Virus record (IMG/VR): IMGVR_UViG_3300032086_002529
Location: 1-39,217 of that record
DNA: 39,217 bases
Reading direction: 5' to 3' (one strand)
Source: a virus
A program made the translations under genes and the position numbers. Of this stretch, positions 36,174 through 39,217 are shown piece by piece. Within the stretch, counting starts at the first letter, position 1, and the number at the start of each line of letters is the position of its first letter. The notes beneath the pieces were generated by a model that ran no database searches, had not been told where the DNA came from, and saw only the letters and a program-made list of their open reading frames with translations.

Positions 36174-39100
36174 ATGGATTTATTTACATTAGGCGTAAAG
36201 GCTGATACGAGTCAGCTAAAACGGGGCGAGCGGGATTTAGATTCGTTTGCTAAGACGGGTAAGAGAGTTGAAAACCAAGTGGGCAACATGGTTAAAGCCA
36301 TTGGAGCCGCTACCGCTGCTATTAGTACGTTTTTAGCAACGTCCCGAAGCATACAGACCATTACCAGTTTTGAAGACGCGTTACTTGGCTTAAATGCTGT
36401 CACACGCGCAACCACGGCTGATATGGCGACAATGGAAAAACAAGCCCGATCACTAGGGGCGACAAGCGTATTTAGCGCAACCGAAGCGGCTAACGCGCAA
36501 AAGTTCTTAGCTCAAGCGGGCTTTGACGTAAATGAAGTGCTATCGGCTACCCCAACAGCTCTACGCCTAGCGCAAGCGGGCAGTTTAGACCTAGCGCAAG
36601 CCGCTGATATTGCGTCCAACGTATTAGGTGGTATGCGCTTAGAGGTTGACCAGTTTAACCGTGTTGCCGACGTTATGGCCGAGACGGCTGCCCGTAGTAA
36701 TACCAACATTACGCAACTAGGCGATGCCCTGTCCTATGCCGCCCCTGTGGCCTCTGGTGCGGGCGTGTCTATTGAGTTGGCCTCGGCTGCGATTGGTAAG
36801 TTATCCGATGCGGGCCTACAAGGTACACGAGCGGGCACTGGGTTACTTGGTGTTATCCGTCAACTATCGGCACCAAGTAAAGAAGCCGCTGGGGTGTTAC
36901 AACAGTACGGCTTGACGCTTGACGACGTAAATATTCAATCTAACGGTCTGCAAAAGGTACTTGAGCGAACCGCAAAAGCAGGCTTCACCACGTCAGATAT
37001 GTTTAAAATATTTGGTAGCGAAGCGCAACCTGCTGCCGCCATATTGATGGATAACGTGTCAGCATTGGAAGACCTGAACGCACAGCTAGGTAAGGCCGAA
37101 GGCGCAGCGGACGCAATGGCTAAGGTCATGTCATCGGGTCTATCCGCGGCTTTTAAGGGTTTTAACAGTCAAGTTGGTGAGTCCATTCTGCAACTGGGCG
37201 ATAGCGGTTTAACTAAGTCAATAACCGATGCAACAAGAGCCGTGACGGGCTTACTAGCCGTCTACAACGGTATGGGCGAAGAGTTCGCGGAATCTAATGA
37301 ATTAACGAAAGAGCAATATGAAAATCTTGTTTTAACTGCTGATATTTTGGAAATTGCAGGTGGGGCGGCAATTGGCGCGGCAACGGCTTACGGTATTTAC
37401 CGTGCGGCATTGATTGCGGCTACCCTTAAACAGGTCATTTTCAATGGTGCCGTGGCGGCCAACCCAATAGGTGCAGCAGTAGTTGCGTTAGGTTTAGCGT
37501 CGGGCGCTTTACTAACTTACATAGACCGCACACGCGACGCAAAATATGGCGTTGATGATCTTACCGAATCGGTTAAAGACCTAAGCCTAGAGCAGCTTAG
37601 AAACAGTCGTATTGAGGTAGAGAAACAAGCCGCGCAACGTCAAGCCCGATTGAAAGAATTGCGAGATCTTAGAGCAATCGAAGAGGCGCGACTAAAAGCC
37701 AACCAAGGCGGTTTAGGCTCTAGTTTTGGGCTAGGTGGTACAGGGTTTAGCGCGAAACTTGGCGGCATTGACACGGATATTCAGAACACCACTGAATCGG
37801 CTATGCTGCTGAACGGTCAACTCGCCACTATTGACCAACAGATTGAAGAACTATCCCGTAAACCGCCAATAGTTATCGAGATAAAATCAGGCCAACCTCA
37901 AGAGTCAATATTACCTACTGAGGCGGATATTAAGAAAACCATGCGTCAATATGGTTTATATCAGCAGGTGCGCATCGACGGTGAAAAAGAAATAGCCGAT
38001 ATAGCGGAAACGCAAATCGACTGGGAAGGTATAGGAGCGACCGCTGCGGGTTCAATCACTAACGCGCTAATTGACGGGGATTGGACATCGGCAGGGAATC
38101 AAATCGGTTCCACGTTGGGTTCTAGCATCGGCATGGCGATGGGTGGCCCTATTGGCGCGGCTATTGGTGGCGCTATTGGCGGTTCGCTGTTCGGCAGTAA
38201 GAAGAAAACAGGCTCGAGTACTACCGTTGGGCTTTCGGGCGGCAATGCTAGCGGCTCAACGACTACCAACTTTAGTAAGAGCGGCCTGTTTGGGGGTTCG
38301 TCGTCTGTTACCGAGGACTTAGGGCTTAAAGAACTAACGCAACTGAATAACAGCTTAAATTACTCGTTTGGAATCGTTGATCAATCCTTGTCAAAACTGA
38401 CAGGCGGCATTGTTGTTGGCTTTGATGAGTTTAACCGAAGCGTCAACGTAGCCGAGGGGGATTTGAGCGGTGCTATTGATCAGCTTTCTGACGAGTATGT
38501 GAATGCTAACGTGTCGTACATTGAAGACTTCCAACGTGTCAACGAAACGGCTTTTGATGCGCTCAAGCGTTTATCTTCAATGCTTGCTAGTGTGCAAGGT
38601 TCGTTTGAAATCGTGCAAGGGGACGCGCTAGAGAATGCTGCGGGGGATTTTATCGCTAGGCAGGCGGATGCGATTCGTGCGGGGTTGAATAGTCAGCTGT
38701 CTCTACTTCAATCACAGTTAATGGACGCCAAATCTAACTTTGAGGCCAACGCCGTTATCGTTAGACAAGGTTTAGATGCGGGGTATCAAACCTACGAGAA
38801 AGCGCGCTCAATAGTATTGCGGGAATTACAGGTCATTGAGTCATTAGAGCCCAAAATAGCCGAACTATCGAGCCGAATCCCGCAAGCCATGGCGATTGCA
38901 ACCGCTCAGTTTACTAACGGTGTACTTGGTACAATCGCACACCTAGAAGGTATCAATCAGGACGAAGCGGCGGATGTTTTTGCACAGCTCGCGTTCAACT
39001 ATGAGGAAAACTATTACAGCTCATTAGAGCGCGTACAACGTGCCACGGAGCGAGCGCGTGACGAGTTAGCGCAGTTTAGTGACCTTGGTATCAGTGCTGA

Positions 39101-39217
39101 TATGAGCATGACAGAGTTCCGTACAGCGTTTGAAGCGTTTATCAATTCCTCAGCCTTTACGCCACAGGGGTATTCACGTTTCTTGCTAGCGGCTGACGCA
39201 TTAGCCGACCTAAATGA
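36174..39217 (+). CDS. Tail tape measure protein, N-terminal part (continues at 1-656)
   Basis: Tape measure protein that sets tail length and occupies the tail lumen. The start ATG at 36174 has a GAGG ribosome site 9 bases upstream. Joined across the circle with 1-656 the gene is 3609 nt, 1202 aa, fitting a siphovirus tail. The N-terminus (MDLFTLGVKADTSQLKRGER) is the usual tape measure opening, followed by long Ala/Gln/Leu-rich helical stretches. A hydrophobic Gly/Ala-rich segment around residues 640-680 contains repeated GGxIG motifs. It follows the tail chaperone pair, as in most long-tailed phages, but is separated from it by a leftward cassette and has its own promoter. There is no stop before the window edge. 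Confidence 0.93.
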   Translation, partial: MDLFTLGVKADTSQLKRGERDLDSFAKTGKRVENQVGNMVKAIGAATAAISTFLATSRSIQTITSFEDALLGLNAVTRATTADMATMEKQARSLGATSVFSATEAANAQKFLAQAGFDVNEVLSATPTALRLAQAGSLDLAQAADIASNVLGGMRLEVDQFNRVADVMAETAARSNTNITQLGDALSYAAPVASGAGVSIELASAAIGKLSDAGLQGTRAGTGLLGVIRQLSAPSKEAAGVLQQYGLTLDDVNIQSNGLQKVLERTAKAGFTTSDMFKIFGSEAQPAAAILMDNVSALEDLNAQLGKAEGAADAMAKVMSSGLSAAFKGFNSQVGESILQLGDSGLTKSITDATRAVTGLLAVYNGMGEEFAESNELTKEQYENLVLTADILEIAGGAAIGAATAYGIYRAALIAATLKQVIFNGAVAANPIGAAVVALGLASGALLTYIDRTRDAKYGVDDLTESVKDLSLEQLRNSRIEVEKQAAQRQARLKELRDLRAIEEARLKANQGGLGSSFGLGGTGFSAKLGGIDTDIQNTTESAMLLNGQLATIDQQIEELSRKPPIVIEIKSGQPQESILPTEADIKKTMRQYGLYQQVRIDGEKEIADIAETQIDWEGIGATAAGSITNALIDGDWTSAGNQIGSTLGSSIGMAMGGPIGAAIGGAIGGSLFGSKKKTGSSTTVGLSGGNASGSTTTNFSKSGLFGGSSSVTEDLGLKELTQLNNSLNYSFGIVDQSLSKLTGGIVVGFDEFNRSVNVAEGDLSGAIDQLSDEYVNANVSYIEDFQRVNETAFDALKRLSSMLASVQGSFEIVQGDALENAAGDFIARQADAIRAGLNSQLSLLQSQLMDAKSNFEANAVIVRQGLDAGYQTYEKARSIVLRELQVIESLEPKIAELSSRIPQAMAIATAQFTNGVLGTIAHLEGINQDEAADVFAQLAFNYEENYYSSLERVQRATERARDELAQFSDLGISADMSMTEFRTAFEAFINSSAFTPQGYSRFLLAADALADLN
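39127..39217. repeat. Terminal direct repeat, right copy (circular closure)
   Basis: Exact second copy of positions 1-91. The tape measure frame that starts at 36174 runs through this copy and continues in the same frame from the left copy to the stop at 656. That frame continuity supports circularity over a chance repeat. Confidence 0.97.

Overview
The window is the essentially complete genome of a double-stranded DNA tailed phage with siphovirus architecture. The first 91 bases (1-91) are repeated exactly as the last 91 (39127-39217), so the contig closes into a circle of 39,126 bp with the cut inside the tape measure gene. No integrase, excisionase or full-length CI-type repressor is visible, so a lytic lifestyle is more likely than a temperate one. 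The host is probably a Gram-negative bacterium, judging from the pesticin-like endolysin and the GTA-type holin; the sequence alone does not name it.

Layout. 36174 to the end and 1-3836 (+): tape measure protein, distal tail proteins and a lectin-like fibre. 3876-5082 (+): lysis genes. 5075-5843 (-): small membrane proteins and a 17-residue lysine-rich peptide. 5844-6756: about 900 bp without convincing genes, carrying one tRNA(CAU), one tRNA-like element and many hairpins. 6757-16402 (-): the replication arm, with three HTH proteins, a nucleotide pyrophosphohydrolase-like protein, SNF2 helicase, HNH-AP2 endonuclease, VRR-NUC nuclease, family A DNA polymerase, DUF2815 ssDNA-binding protein, DUF2800 nuclease, a DnaQ-like exonuclease and several unknowns. 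16403-16496: a compact symmetric bidirectional promoter. 16497-21160 (+): a YdaS/Cro-like regulator, a primase-helicase, a candidate iteron origin and small early genes. 21199-35679 (+): terminase, portal, head morphogenesis protein, scaffold, capsid, connectors, tail tube and a tail chaperone pair joined by a predicted -1 frameshift.

The most striking feature is that the rightward morphogenesis operon is interrupted six times by leftward accessory cassettes (22.8-23.8, 25.3-26.1, 27.3-28.6, 31.7-32.4, 33.6-34.1 and 35.7-36.0 kb). Each has its own promoter, and four end at a hairpin terminator. The cassette promoters form one family: an upstream box close to yATAGGAAATwCCAATTrGA, whose TTrGAt end serves as -35, an 18-bp spacer often ending in GGGC, and a TAATAT-like -10 located 28-42 bp before the start codon. 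I count nine members; two lie outside the cassettes, before the small rightward early genes and before the 7.8-8.6 kb gene. This looks like a dedicated regulon for accessory genes. Cassettes carry a DNA methyltransferase, Cys-rich proteins, several one-pass membrane peptides of 21-55 residues and proteins of unknown function. Several of these small genes were found only by reading translational overlaps (ATGA, TAATG, GTGA).

Putting it together: the bidirectional promoter at 16.4 kb probably fires the replication arm leftward and the regulator plus primase-helicase rightward. The box promoters switch on accessory genes. A set of rightward promoters, mostly of the TGnTATAAT type, restarts late transcription after each cassette. 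Hairpin terminators after the capsid gene, after the ssDNA-binding protein gene and possibly after the tail tube gene would raise those abundant products relative to what lies downstream.
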